Of a stretch of 64,000 bases of DNA, positions 1 through 8,260 are shown in pieces; within the stretch, counting starts at the first letter, position 1; each line of letters begins with the position of its first letter. Source of the DNA: Prevotella sp. (GTDB lineage: Bacteria; Bacteroidota; Bacteroidia; Bacteroidales; Bacteroidaceae). Under the pieces are notes generated by a model. It was given only the letters and a program-made list of their open reading frames with translations, did not search any database and was not told where the DNA came from. The stretch spans positions 1 to 64,000 of the forward strand of contig JAGCZA010000142.1 of assembly GCA_017960525.1 (NCBI GenBank), written 5' to 3'. Both the position numbers and the translations under genes were made by a program.

Positions 1-2
1 TG

Positions 3-191
3 AAGCAGGACATGAAGATAAGCGTGGACGGACATACGCTCCGCATCTTCTCTGTCCGTGACACCACATTGCGCATTGTCTCAATGGGCGGTGCATACAG
101 AACCCTCAAAGTAAAGGAGGGCGAGAATTGCTTTGAGAGTCTGCGTGCTGGCGTATATATGATTAATAACCAAAAAGTGATACTGCGATGA
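3..191 (+). CDS. C-terminal end of a secreted protein (5' end outside window)
   Basis: Partial reading frame, open from the window edge to a TGA that overlaps the next start codon (ATGA). About 62 residues are visible. They end in LRAGVYMINNQKVILR. A beta-rich tail ending in G-V/I-Y-hydrophobic followed by a basic strand resembles the type A C-terminal sorting domain exported by the type IX secretion system in Bacteroidota, which is usually preceded by a longer catalytic or adhesive region. The N-terminal part, and so the function, lies outside the window. The 4-bp overlap suggests co-transcription with the C10 protease that follows. Confidence 0.7.
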   Translation, partial: KQDMKISVDGHTLRIFSVRDTTLRIVSMGGAYRTLKVKEGENCFESLRAGVYMINNQKVILR

Positions 192-1927
192 AAACGAGAT
201 GTTTATTGATAATTCTGACGCTGATTCCACTATTGTCGTCTGCCGCAGAGCGTAGTGAACAGCAGATGCGCCAAGCTGCCATACGGGTGCTGAATCCCGG
301 CGGGGCAAACGGCAATAGGACACCGCGCCAATCGTCCACGCTGAAACTGATGAAGAAAATGCCCAAACTGTCTGTCTACGGCTATGAAGACGGCGGTTTT
401 GCCGTAGTGGCTAATGATGACCGTTTCAGCGAAGTGATAGGGTGTTCCCAAACTGAATACCACGACACTATTATGCCATGCGGCTTCAAATGGTGGATGG
501 AGACAGCAAATGCGGTGATGGAGACTACAGAAGGCCAGGATGTGGCTTATTCTATGGTAAGGAAGTCGAAAGCCAGCGTGGAGCCGTTCCTCACGACCAA
601 GTGGGGACAGGGGAATCCGTTTAATGCTTTGCTTAATTATTCTATTGATGGCGTGCCATACGTGTTTGTGACAGGATGCGTGGCTACGGCAATGGCACAA
701 GTGATGAAGCACTATGAGTATCCGGAGAAGGCTCATGGGTCGATTTCCTTTATGGTATGGAATTACATAGCACGGATGGATTACACCTTTGGCGATTATT
801 ACGACTGGAACAATATGCTCGATGTTTACAACTATCAGGAATGGGGAAGCATGAGTGCGACCACAAAAGCTGTGGCAACACTAATGCGCGACTGTGGCAT
901 GGCTGTACAAATGAACTATGGCACAGAGGCGAGTGGCGCTAATACCGCTAACGTAGCTCCAGCTTTGAAGAAGTATTTCTCCTATAGCGACAAGACCACC
1001 TATTATAAACGTACAGACTACAGCAAGGCCGCCTGGATGCAAATGATTTACGAAGAGTTGAGCAATAACAGGCCTGTCATTTATGCAGGTGATGACAAAA
1101 GTGATGAAGAGAATCCTGCGGGCCATGCCTTCGTTTTGCACGGATATAATGCCTCTGGCGCAGTTTATGTCAATTGGGGATGGCAAGGCGCTTTTGATGG
1201 TTACTACGATATAGACCTGCTCAATCCTGACACTTACCAGTACAGCGAAGACCAGAAAATGGTATTTGTTGTTCCTGGCAATGAAGGAGTCAACACCCTT
1301 AACGTGAAAGACGTAATTATTTCTCCTGGTGACAGCACTCCCTTGGATATAGAACTGAACAACAAGACAACGAATTTGATGGGCTGGCAGTGTGACATCG
1401 TACTGCCCGAAGGACTTACATTGAAAGTGAAGACCAATGGCAAGCCTGTCGCAAAGCTGGGTGAGCGTTTTGACACCACAGAACACACCATCTCGTCAAG
1501 CCGACTGGCAAGCGGTGCCTACCGTTTCATCGCTACATCGTTGGACGGTGAGGCCATCCCCGGCACTTCAGGCGTTCTGTTCACAGTGACTCTGAATTCC
1601 AACGCTTCCTTAAAGACAAACACATCGATGACGGGAAAGCTTACAAACATTGAGTTCAACACGCAGGACAACGAGAAACTGACATTAGCTGAAGTGTCGT
1701 TCCCCATCACCATCAAGACGTCAATACAAGGCGACGTGAACGGCGACTTGACTGTCGACGCAGTTGACATTTCTTCAGTAATTAGTGTGATGGCAAGGAG
1801 GGCAAATGATACGCTTACAGCGGCAGCCGACGTGAACGGCGACGGAAAGGTGAATGTGGCTGACATTATTTCCATCGTCAAGGAAATAACTGCACGTGCG
1901 CGGATGCTGGAAGAAATGGAAGAGTAA
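188..1927 (+). CDS. Secreted C10 (streptopain-type) cysteine protease with dockerin-like C-terminus
   Basis: 579 residues. An N-terminal signal peptide (hydrophobic LLIILTLIPLLSSA) is followed by a propeptide-like segment at about 25-115 (VYGYEDGGFAVVANDD), typical of the C10 inhibitor/pro region. The catalytic domain starts near WGQGNPFN. The nucleophile is Cys164 in VTGCVATAMAQ, the base is His313 in GHAFVLHGY, and the Trp motif VNWGWQG follows. Residues about 370-510 look like a beta-sandwich. Residues about 516-572 hold two EF-hand-like repeats (DVNGDLTVDAVD and DVNGDGKVNVAD), which match the type I dockerin signature. The family cleaves proteins outside the cell. No cohesin is visible nearby, so the dockerin-like module may act in calcium binding or stability (inference). 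The start overlaps the previous stop. A 22-bp repeat cluster begins 13 bp after the stop. Confidence 0.9.
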   Translation: MKTRCLLIILTLIPLLSSAAERSEQQMRQAAIRVLNPGGANGNRTPRQSSTLKLMKKMPKLSVYGYEDGGFAVVANDDRFSEVIGCSQTEYHDTIMPCGFKWWMETANAVMETTEGQDVAYSMVRKSKASVEPFLTTKWGQGNPFNALLNYSIDGVPYVFVTGCVATAMAQVMKHYEYPEKAHGSISFMVWNYIARMDYTFGDYYDWNNMLDVYNYQEWGSMSATTKAVATLMRDCGMAVQMNYGTEASGANTANVAPALKKYFSYSDKTTYYKRTDYSKAAWMQMIYEELSNNRPVIYAGDDKSDEENPAGHAFVLHGYNASGAVYVNWGWQGAFDGYYDIDLLNPDTYQYSEDQKMVFVVPGNEGVNTLNVKDVIISPGDSTPLDIELNNKTTNLMGWQCDIVLPEGLTLKVKTNGKPVAKLGERFDTTEHTISSSRLASGAYRFIATSLDGEAIPGTSGVLFTVTLNSNASLKTNTSMTGKLTNIEFNTQDNEKLTLAEVSFPITIKTSIQGDVNGDLTVDAVDISSVISVMARRANDTLTAAADVNGDGKVNVADIISIVKEITARARMLEEMEE

Positions 1928-1940
1928 AGACGTATGGAAT

Positions 1941-2003
1941 TTTGGTTCGTCCTAACTATGAGTTTGGTTCGTCCAAACTCATGGTTTGGTTCGTCCAAAT
2001 TTC
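1941..2003 (+). repeat. Repeat family A, cluster 1: three 22-bp units
   Basis: Three copies of TTTGGTTCGTCC start at 1941, 1963 and 1985, an exact 22-bp period. The middle unit is a perfect interrupted palindrome, AGTTTGGTTCGTCCAAACT. The outer copies diverge slightly. The cluster lies directly 3' of the C10 protease gene. The same unit recurs three times at the same period at 35157-35219. A search for RNA or peptide coding found nothing convincing. Confidence 0.9.
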
Positions 2004-2094
2004 AGGCGCACTCTGACCATAAAAAAATAGTGTTGCGGCAATGTTTTGCTGATTCGCTTTTAGACCAGAAAGTAAGTGTGCGGGCGCCCTACGG

Positions 2095-3528
2095 TTAGCA
2101 CTGGCCGTCGTCCGTCTGAGTCTTCGGCCAATTCGCCAGAAACACCTTTTCCGTGGCGCGGGTCAGGGCGGTGTAGAGCCAGTGCAGATAGTCGGGCGTG
2201 AGCATGTCGTCGGTCATATAGCCCTGGTCAATGTAGACGTGCGCCCACTGGCCTCCCTGCGCCTTGTGGCAGGTCACGGCATAGCCGTACTTTATCTGGA
2301 GGGCGTTGTAGTAGGCGTCTGTCTTCAGCCGCTGGTGGCGGTCTGACTTCAGCGGCAGATCGGCGTAGTCTTCCATCACTCGCTGGTAAAGCTGCTCCTG
2401 CTGCTCCTGCGTCAGCGCAGGGGCTTCGGCTGTCAGCGTGTCGAGCATCACGGTGGCCGTCAGCTCCAGGTCGTCGTAGTCGGGGAACTGCAAGGTGGCT
2501 TCGGCAAAGTGGAAGCCATAGAGGTCGTGCACGTGGCGCACGCGCTGCACCACGCAGCGGTCGCCATTGGCCAAGAAGGCTAACTCCTTCACCTCCTTGC
2601 TCCAGAAATAGTTGTTCTTCACCACCATCAGCTGGTCGCCTCGGCAGAGCCTGTCCTCGCGGTCGAGCACGGTGCGGCGGATGCCCTCGTTGTAGACGTT
2701 GGCCCGCTTGTTCGAGCGGGTGATGACCGTTGTCTCGTCCACGCCCACGTGGCTGTAGCTGCTGGCCAGCGCCTCAATCAGTTCGTCGCCAGGCACCATC
2801 TGAATGTCGGCAAAGCCCGCGAAACGCATCTTGGGCAGGGCCGTCACGTTGTCCGTCAGCATCTCGCGGACGCGGGTGGCATTGAAGAGGATGCCCGACT
2901 GCCGGCTCTGGCGCAGCACCTCTCGGAGGTCGGCTTCGTAGAGGGTGAGGCCATAGCCGCGCAGCACGTCGCCGCTCAATGCGGGCGACTCGTCCTGGCC
3001 CACGGGCGGCAGCTGGGCGCGGTCGCCGACGAGCATCATTCGGCAGCCGTGTCCCTGGTAGACGTATCGCACCAGGTCGTCGAGCAGATTGCCGCTGCCG
3101 AACTCCGCCGAGCTGTTGTTGCTCCACGAGGCAATCATCGAGGCCTCGTCGACGATGAAGAGTGTGTCGGTGTGCAGGTTGTCGTTCAGGTTGAAGGCCG
3201 ACAGGTCGGCAGCCGTCTTCTGCCGGTAGATGCGGCGGTGGATGGTGTAGGCCGCGTGTCCGGCGTAGAGGGCGAAGACCTTGGCTGCCCGTCCTGTGGG
3301 GGCGAGCAGCACCATCTTCTGTTTCAGTCCGAGCAGGGCCTTCACAATGGCGGCTGCCAGCGTTGTCTTTCCCGTGCCGGCAGAGCCGCGCAGCACCATC
3401 ACCGCCTGCTCCTGCGGCCTCCAACTGGTGACAAACCTACAGAACACGCCAATGGCCCGCCCCTGCTCCTGTGTAGGCGCAAAGCCCATACTCTCCTCAA
3501 TCCTCCTCCTCAGTTCACTGTCAATCAT
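2095..3528 (-). CDS. RecD-like ATP-dependent DNA helicase (AAA_30 / UvrD C-terminal)
   Basis: 477 residues, superfamily 1 helicase. Walker A is GSAGTGKTT at about 48-56, Walker B/DEAD-like is FIVDEASMI near 127, and the QLPPVGQ motif III follows. The C-terminal YAVTCHKAQGGQW (about 430-443) is the UvrD_C_2 element with the motif V/VI region found in RecD2/Dda-type enzymes. It is shorter than RecD2 (over 700 residues) and lacks that protein's N-terminal region, so it matches the short AAA_30 ATP-dependent exonuclease-like helicases common in Bacteroidota. The likely role is DNA repair or recombination; the exact substrate is unknown. It is a single-gene unit with a good promoter upstream (minus strand, 3552-3582). 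Confidence 0.85.
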   Translation of the reverse strand: MIDSELRRRIEESMGFAPTQEQGRAIGVFCRFVTSWRPQEQAVMVLRGSAGTGKTTLAAAIVKALLGLKQKMVLLAPTGRAAKVFALYAGHAAYTIHRRIYRQKTAADLSAFNLNDNLHTDTLFIVDEASMIASWSNNSSAEFGSGNLLDDLVRYVYQGHGCRMMLVGDRAQLPPVGQDESPALSGDVLRGYGLTLYEADLREVLRQSRQSGILFNATRVREMLTDNVTALPKMRFAGFADIQMVPGDELIEALASSYSHVGVDETTVITRSNKRANVYNEGIRRTVLDREDRLCRGDQLMVVKNNYFWSKEVKELAFLANGDRCVVQRVRHVHDLYGFHFAEATLQFPDYDDLELTATVMLDTLTAEAPALTQEQQEQLYQRVMEDYADLPLKSDRHQRLKTDAYYNALQIKYGYAVTCHKAQGGQWAHVYIDQGYMTDDMLTPDYLHWLYTALTRATEKVFLANWPKTQTDDGQC

Positions 3529-3551
3529 ATATCTCCCCTTTTTGTTTGCGA

Positions 3552-3582
3552 CAAAGGTACAAAGAAAAGCCGAAAGCGCAAA
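3552..3582 (-). promoter_or_regulatory. Promoter for the RecD-like helicase
   Basis: On the minus strand, TTTG (3579-3582), a 19-nt spacer and TACCTTTG (3552-3559) match the Bacteroidota housekeeping sigma consensus. The box ends 23 nt before the helicase ATG at 3528. Confidence 0.75.
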
Positions 3583-3828
3583 ACTTTCGGCTCATTATTT
3601 TGCTTATGGACGACTGCCTGTAAGAATCCTTTCCGTGATTCACTAAATGAAATTGTCACAATTAGAGCACGTAAAAGGATAGGATTGAGCATAGTGAGAC
3701 CTTGATTTCTAACTTTTTGGGGCATTTTTTTCATATTTATATCTCGACTGGCTTATAATTCGGAAATTTTGTCTAATTTTGCAGCAAACTTTATCGAATA
3801 AACCCTAAACTATTAAATTTGCTGTATT
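3583..3828. promoter_or_regulatory. Intergenic region with promoter for the carboxylesterase
   Basis: The 300-bp gap 3529-3828 separates divergent genes. Its left part carries the helicase promoter. On the plus strand a -7-like TAATTTTG lies at 3774-3781, about 47 nt before the esterase start; a clear TTTG at the usual distance is not visible. A 69-codon open frame on the minus strand across the gap has no recognisable features and overlaps the helicase start, so I treat it as non-coding. Nothing else is evident. Confidence 0.5.
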
Positions 3829-5352
3829 ATGAAAAAGTTGTTGTTACCGCTTCTGCTATTCGTGGCAGTGTCTGCACAGGCTGCAGAAAACCCAGTGTTG
3901 ACGATTGAGGGTGGCCAGGTTCAGGGCATATTGGCCGAAGACCATCCCGATGTGTTTGTCTATCGTGGCATCCCCTACGCCGCGCCTCCCATCCGTGAGA
4001 ACCGTTGGAAGGAGCCGCAGCCCATCGTGCCCTGGAAGGGCGTGAAGATTTGCGACACCTTTGGACGCCCGAGTTATCAGGCCATCCAGTACACCGGCGG
4101 CTACTACACCGAGTGGGGCTATGGCAAGGAGGCTGCCTTCAGCGAGGACTGCCTGTATCTGAACGTGTGGACGAAGGCTCCTGGACAGGTCAACAAGAAA
4201 CTGCCTGTGGCCCTGTGGATTCACGGTGGCGGCTATCGCGAGGGCTTTGGCTCTGAGCCTGAGTTCGACGGTCAGGAATGGGGTGCCAAGGATGTGGTGC
4301 TCGTCAGCATCAACTACCGTCTCGGCGTGTTCGGATTCCTCGTTCACCCCGCTCTGACGGCGGAAAGTCCGCATCACGTGTCGGGCAACTACGGCATCCT
4401 CGACCAGATTGAGGCTTTGAAGTGGATTAAGAAGAACATTGCGCAGTTTGGCGGCGACCCGAACAACGTGACCATCTTCGGACAGAGTGCCGGCGGCGGC
4501 AGCGTGCGCACGCTTTGCGAGAGTCCGCTAGCTCGCGGCTTGTTCCATAAGGCTGTGATTATGAGCGCCCAGGGACTTGCCATCCCCGATGCCAACGGCA
4601 ATATGATGGGTGCCCGTTACAGCGGTGGCTCGTTTGCCGATGCCGAGGCCAATGCCAAGAAGGTGTTCGACTGGGCAGGACTGACCGATTTGCAGAAGAT
4701 GCGCGCCGCCTCTACCGAGACCATCTTCGCTCTCCCCACGCTCTACTACCAGATTAACGACGACGGCCAGCAGGCTGGCGGCCCAATGGCGTTCATGCGC
4801 CGTGGCCTGCCCTTTATGCCGATGATTGACGGCTATGTCAGCGAGAAGAGTTTCGACGATGCCACTCGTGGCGGCACCCTGGCCGACGTTCCCTATATGA
4901 TTGGCTTCACCCTCAACGATATGGGCAATATGTCGCCGAACATCGCTGAGTTCTGCAAAGTTCGTGAGCAGAAAGGCGGCAAGGCCTGGGCTTACGAGTT
5001 CGCCCGTCCGCTGCCCGACGACGGCAGCCATCCCGAGGTGACCCAGCGTCTGCGTGGCGCCTTCCACTCCTCCGACCTCTGGTTTGTGTTCAAGAGCCTG
5101 AAGCACTGCTGGCGTCCCTGGACCAAGGGCGACTGGGACCTCTCCGAGAAGATGCTCACCGCCTGGACCAACTTCGCCAAGTACAGCGACCCCAACGGCC
5201 CGAAGGGTGGCGAGTGGAAACCCTTGACGGCGAAGACCCCCAAGTTCATGGTGTTCAAACTGAACGACAAGGATGCTGAGGCTTCTTTCTTCGGCGAGCC
5301 TGAGATTGCCCCCCAGCCACAGGGATTCCCCTTCGGCGCCCCCAGAAGGTAA
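3829..5352 (+). CDS. Secreted type B carboxylesterase (alpha/beta hydrolase)
   Basis: 507 residues with the signal peptide MKKLLLPLLLFVAVSAQA. Family landmarks are EDCLYLNVW near residue 105, the oxyanion-hole region WIHGGGYREG, the nucleophile elbow GQSAGGGS with Ser220, and the catalytic-His block RGAFHSSDLWFVF with His413. An acidic partner is expected in the region around 335-345. Type B esterases hydrolyse carboxylic esters; in gut Bacteroidota, secreted members are often linked to deacylation of plant or dietary esters (inference). The gene stands alone between a divergent helicase and a repeat-rich region. GC-rich codon use is ordinary for the window. Confidence 0.9.
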   Translation: MKKLLLPLLLFVAVSAQAAENPVLTIEGGQVQGILAEDHPDVFVYRGIPYAAPPIRENRWKEPQPIVPWKGVKICDTFGRPSYQAIQYTGGYYTEWGYGKEAAFSEDCLYLNVWTKAPGQVNKKLPVALWIHGGGYREGFGSEPEFDGQEWGAKDVVLVSINYRLGVFGFLVHPALTAESPHHVSGNYGILDQIEALKWIKKNIAQFGGDPNNVTIFGQSAGGGSVRTLCESPLARGLFHKAVIMSAQGLAIPDANGNMMGARYSGGSFADAEANAKKVFDWAGLTDLQKMRAASTETIFALPTLYYQINDDGQQAGGPMAFMRRGLPFMPMIDGYVSEKSFDDATRGGTLADVPYMIGFTLNDMGNMSPNIAEFCKVREQKGGKAWAYEFARPLPDDGSHPEVTQRLRGAFHSSDLWFVFKSLKHCWRPWTKGDWDLSEKMLTAWTNFAKYSDPNGPKGGEWKPLTAKTPKFMVFKLNDKDAEASFFGEPEIAPQPQGFPFGAPRR

Positions 5353-5360
5353 TTGTTTCT

Positions 5361-5527
5361 AAACAACGGATTTCACGGATTTCACGGATTAAGCCTTGAC
5401 TGATGGACCACGAATTTCGCTAATTAAACTAAACAACGGATTTCACGGATTTTACGGATTAAGCCTTGACTGATGGACCACGAATTTCGCTAATTAAACT
5501 AAACAACGGATTTCACGGATTAAAGGG
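5361..5527. repeat. 70-bp tandem repeat (two full copies plus partial)
   Basis: Units start at 5361, 5431 and 5501, each opening with AAACAACGGATTTCACGG. The first two are full 70-bp copies that differ at one or two positions. The third is cut off after about 27 bp. Within the unit, CACGGATT is itself reiterated. Further AATTCGTGAAATTCGTG sequence follows at about 5560-5588. The array lies 3' of the esterase. Confidence 0.9.
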
Positions 5528-5760
5528 ATTATGCCACGATTGATTGTCAGGTGGTTATAAATTCGTTTAATTCGTGAAATTCGTGTTTTAGAGAATACCG
5601 CCTGACGGCGTGCGGGCAGCCCTATGAGTCTCTACATTTGGGAGATGCCCATTCTCAGAGTGCATGGGAGTTGGCGGAAGTCACAATATGGCTGGACGGG
5701 CAAAATCTGGAGGGTACATCACTGCGGCCTCCAGACTTACCCGGGTGTTATTTACTAACT
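5528..5760. other. Gene-free stretch 3' of the esterase and of the BlaR-like gene
   Basis: Together with the 70-bp array this makes a 408-bp gap between converging genes. The left end continues the AATTCGT-rich repeat character. The rest (about 5590-5756) has no start or stop arrangement, codon bias or clear hairpin-plus-T-tract that I can support as a gene or terminator. Confidence 0.5.
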
Positions 5761-7746
5761 TTAATTCAATCTGTAAGTCACAGGAATGATGAAATTGCAG
5801 CGGACAGCCTTGCCTTTTTGCTTGCCGGGCGTCCATCGGGGCATGGCCTTGACCACGCGGATGGCCTCGTCGCGCAGAGACTGCACGCCGGCATTGTGCC
5901 CCTCGGCATCCTGACGCTGCTTTTCGTCCATATAGGCCGTAACGACCACCATATTGGCGACAGATGTTTTAGGGTTTTCCAAGACCTTTATGTTCGACAG
6001 GCTGCCGTCTTTCTCGACAATGAACTTCATTATCACACGACCCTGAACGCCGTTCTTTGTCGCCACTTCAGGATACTTGATGTTTCGTGAGATGAATTCC
6101 ATCAGTTTCGCTTCGCCGCCAGGGAAACTGGGCATTTGCTCGCAGACGTCGAAAACGGCTTCATCCGATTGTTGCGGAGTGTCAGACGTTGCTTGCTTTG
6201 TCTCCACAACTGTGGCACCATAGCGGCCTTTTTCACCAAAGACTTTCTTGGCAGGGCCGACATCCATCACCGTTACCGAGGCAATGTTTTCGGACTTTAA
6301 TTGGTTGAAATCTTCGGGTGAGACCTCCTCGCCGTCAACGACTAACAAGTTTCCTTTCTTACTGCCATACACACCATTAAGGTGGAGTATGTGGGCGCGG
6401 CTGATGCCGTTACCCTCATTCAGCATTGACTGGACGAGGGCACTCTGTTTCAAGCCCGCTGCCTGTTGCTGCTTCACGTAGTTGACAAACTCCGCGTCGC
6501 TCATCTTTGAGAAATTGCGGGCTGGCACGGGGCCTGCCCCTACATTTATTTGCTCTGTTGTTACAAGATTGCAAACGAAGTGGTCGGGGCTGGTTTTGTT
6601 GAGATGGATTTCGCGCAAAGCAGCAGCAGGAAGTTTGGGCAGCGAGTTCCCGTCGAACTCCACGCCGTCGAGGAGCATTGTGGTCTTATTCACTTCGAGG
6701 GCGATGGAACGGTCGCCGGGAATGGCATCTTCCTTGCCATTATTATAGAACTTCACGTCGGATGTGTGACGTATCTGATAACTTTCGCCCCTACCGTTAG
6801 TGTTTTCAGTAAACACGCGAACTGCGAGTTCTTCCTCGGTCGGGGTGGTCTCATAGTCTACGACCGTTCTGGCCGTCATAGCCAGAGAGACGAAGACGAC
6901 GGGGACTATGTACAGGGCTTTGAGCCATACGCTTCGATTTGATTTTGGTTTGAGCATCATAAGAATTCTTTTTTTTGTTTTGTGGGTACGGATGCCATTG
7001 GCGAGGGCACAGGCCTGAATGCCCGTCGCCTTCTGCATCAGCAGATGAATGTACTGGCTTTCGTCGAAGCCGCGTGAGAGAACGGATGCGTCGGCCTCAT
7101 ACTCGTGGAGTATGCGCAGTTCCTGGCGCAGGAACCACACCACGGGGTTGAACCATTGCAGAGCCGTGAGCACTTCTACGACCACTACGTCGTAACTATG
7201 ACGATGGCGCACGTGCGCCTCTTCGTGGGCAAGGATGGATGCCGGTTGCAACTGCCAGTCAGCACGCGACAGCACTATGGTTCGCATCCAAGAGAACGGA
7301 GCGACAGGGGCATCGATTACGCAGACACGTGTACCTGTGCGCAGCGTATGCATTTCGCCCTTGCGCATCACTCTTTTCAATTTCCTATAACTTTGTGACA
7401 CAAACAACAAACGGACGACAATGCCGACAAGGAGGACGGCAAATAGGAGGAAACCCTCCGCCGCCCCATCCCCGTGAGAAAGAGGGGCAGTAACGTCATC
7501 CGCCACCATTTCACTTATAGGATAGATGTCCTCCCCGCTCACGGGGAAGAGTTGGGGAAGTGTCTGCTGCGTGTGTATCGTTACCACACACAATGGCAAT
7601 ACTACTGAAAGGACAATGCCAGAAAGCAGCACGACACGGTTCAGTATGTGTGTGGTCTCGCGGGAAAGCAGCAACTGATAGAACAGGAAGAACACGGCAA
7701 TCAGGGCTGCCATCTTCAGGTCGTAGTATATTAGTTCTTTCAACAT
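5761..7746 (-). CDS. BlaR1-like M56 metallopeptidase sensor fused to a TonB C-terminal domain
   Basis: 661 residues. Four N-terminal membrane helices lie within residues 1-120. The M56 zinc-protease core follows, with HEEAH at 174-178 and the downstream acidic ligand region HEYEAD at 214-219. Another membrane helix lies at about 276-292. Residues about 300-530 are periplasmic and include a plug-like segment (LLVVDGEEVSPEDFNQL). Residues about 545-661 form a TonB_C fold (NIKYPEVATKNGVQGRV ... PRWTPGKQKGK). In the BlaR1/BlaI paradigm the sensor protease inactivates the repressor on a surface signal; the TonB fusion is a common Bacteroidota variant whose signal is unknown. It lies directly downstream of the blaI-type gene. 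Residues 401-409 (NVGAGPVPA) come from an intergenic-type repeat inserted in frame. Confidence 0.88.
   Translation of the reverse strand: MLKELIYYDLKMAALIAVFFLFYQLLLSRETTHILNRVVLLSGIVLSVVLPLCVVTIHTQQTLPQLFPVSGEDIYPISEMVADDVTAPLSHGDGAAEGFLLFAVLLVGIVVRLLFVSQSYRKLKRVMRKGEMHTLRTGTRVCVIDAPVAPFSWMRTIVLSRADWQLQPASILAHEEAHVRHRHSYDVVVVEVLTALQWFNPVVWFLRQELRILHEYEADASVLSRGFDESQYIHLLMQKATGIQACALANGIRTHKTKKRILMMLKPKSNRSVWLKALYIVPVVFVSLAMTARTVVDYETTPTEEELAVRVFTENTNGRGESYQIRHTSDVKFYNNGKEDAIPGDRSIALEVNKTTMLLDGVEFDGNSLPKLPAAALREIHLNKTSPDHFVCNLVTTEQINVGAGPVPARNFSKMSDAEFVNYVKQQQAAGLKQSALVQSMLNEGNGISRAHILHLNGVYGSKKGNLLVVDGEEVSPEDFNQLKSENIASVTVMDVGPAKKVFGEKGRYGATVVETKQATSDTPQQSDEAVFDVCEQMPSFPGGEAKLMEFISRNIKYPEVATKNGVQGRVIMKFIVEKDGSLSNIKVLENPKTSVANMVVVTAYMDEKQRQDAEGHNAGVQSLRDEAIRVVKAMPRWTPGKQKGKAVRCNFIIPVTYRLN
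6517..6547 (-). repeat. GTAGGGGC-type repeat embedded in frame in the BlaR-like gene
   Basis: The minus strand reads AATGTAGGGGCAGGCCCC, then GTGCCAGCCC. It closely resembles the intergenic element at 8404-8438. In this gene it encodes NVGAGPVPA within the periplasmic linker without breaking the frame. Confidence 0.75.
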
Positions 7747-7772
7747 CTTCGGCTGGATAATCCTTATTTGGA

Positions 7773-7838
7773 GTTAGAAGGTATATAACTCATAGTTAGA
7801 AGGTATATAACTCGGAGTTAAAAGGTATATAACTCATA
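7773..7838. repeat. Repeat family B, cluster 1: three 22-bp units
   Basis: Copies of GTTAGAAGGTATATAAC (third copy GTTAAAAGG) start at 7773, 7795 and 7817, an exact 22-bp period. Each unit has inverted ends, GAGTTA and TAACTC. The cluster fills the gap between the blaI-type and blaR-type genes, and the TGA stop of the blaI-type gene (7834-7836) lies inside the last unit. The same unit occurs, inverted, at 21457-21520. Confidence 0.9.
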
Positions 7839-8232
7839 GTTTGGTGGCACCTAACTCTTCTTCCCTGCTATGCAGTATGGTCATTATCTCGGCAATATCC
7901 TCTTGCGTCAGTTCGTCCTCCTCGGCGAAGAACGATACAAGCGATTTCACCGAACCGCCGAAGAAGGTGTCCTTCACGTCGTTCATCACCAGCCGGCGGT
8001 AACGCTCGCGGGTCATCAGCGGCGAATAGATGAACGTCTTGCCAGTGCTGCCCTTTCGTTTTTCCACGAAGCCCTTCTGCTCCAGAATCTTCAGGAACGT
8101 GGCGATGGTGGTGTAGGCCGGCTGAGGCTCAGGGTACTGGCTCAGAATATCGGCCACGCAGGCTCCCCGATGCATGTCCCATAGGATGTTCATCACCTGA
8201 ATCTCGCCCTTGGTTAGTGTCTGTTGTTTCAT
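7834..8232 (-). CDS. BlaI/MecI/CopY-family transcriptional repressor
   Basis: 132 residues. The N-terminal winged helix starts at LTKGEIQVMNILWDMHRG, with the recognition region AYTTIATFLKILEQKGFV, the hallmark of BlaI/MecI (PF03965). The C-terminal half (SLVSFFAEEDELTQED) is the dimerisation region. The family represses its own operon and the partner sensor protease until the sensor triggers its cleavage. The gene is followed by the M56/TonB sensor, as in bla/mec systems, with the repeat cluster in between. Repeated TTAGTAAT/ATTACTAA sites upstream are plausible operators. No beta-lactamase gene is nearby, so the regulon is unknown. Confidence 0.9.
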   Translation of the reverse strand: MKQQTLTKGEIQVMNILWDMHRGACVADILSQYPEPQPAYTTIATFLKILEQKGFVEKRKGSTGKTFIYSPLMTRERYRRLVMNDVKDTFFGGSVKSLVSFFAEEDELTQEDIAEIMTILHSREEELGATKL

Positions 8233-8260
8233 ACATTTATGATTTTCGATTTACTATTTG

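Noticed and set aside
1941-2003. The 22-bp clusters as CRISPR arrays
   Set aside because: The spacing between units is only a few fixed bases, with no variable spacers and no cas genes.
3525-3734. 69-codon minus-strand frame in the helicase-esterase gap
   Set aside because: Contains the helicase promoter, overlaps its start and shows no recognisable features.
5638-6090. 150-codon plus-strand frame at the end of the BlaR-like gene
   Set aside because: Mostly antisense to the TonB-type C-terminal domain, with no signal or motif.
7834-8232. BlaI/BlaR pair as a beta-lactam resistance locus
   Set aside because: No beta-lactamase or PBP gene in the neighbourhood; many Bacteroidota M56/TonB pairs are unrelated to resistance.
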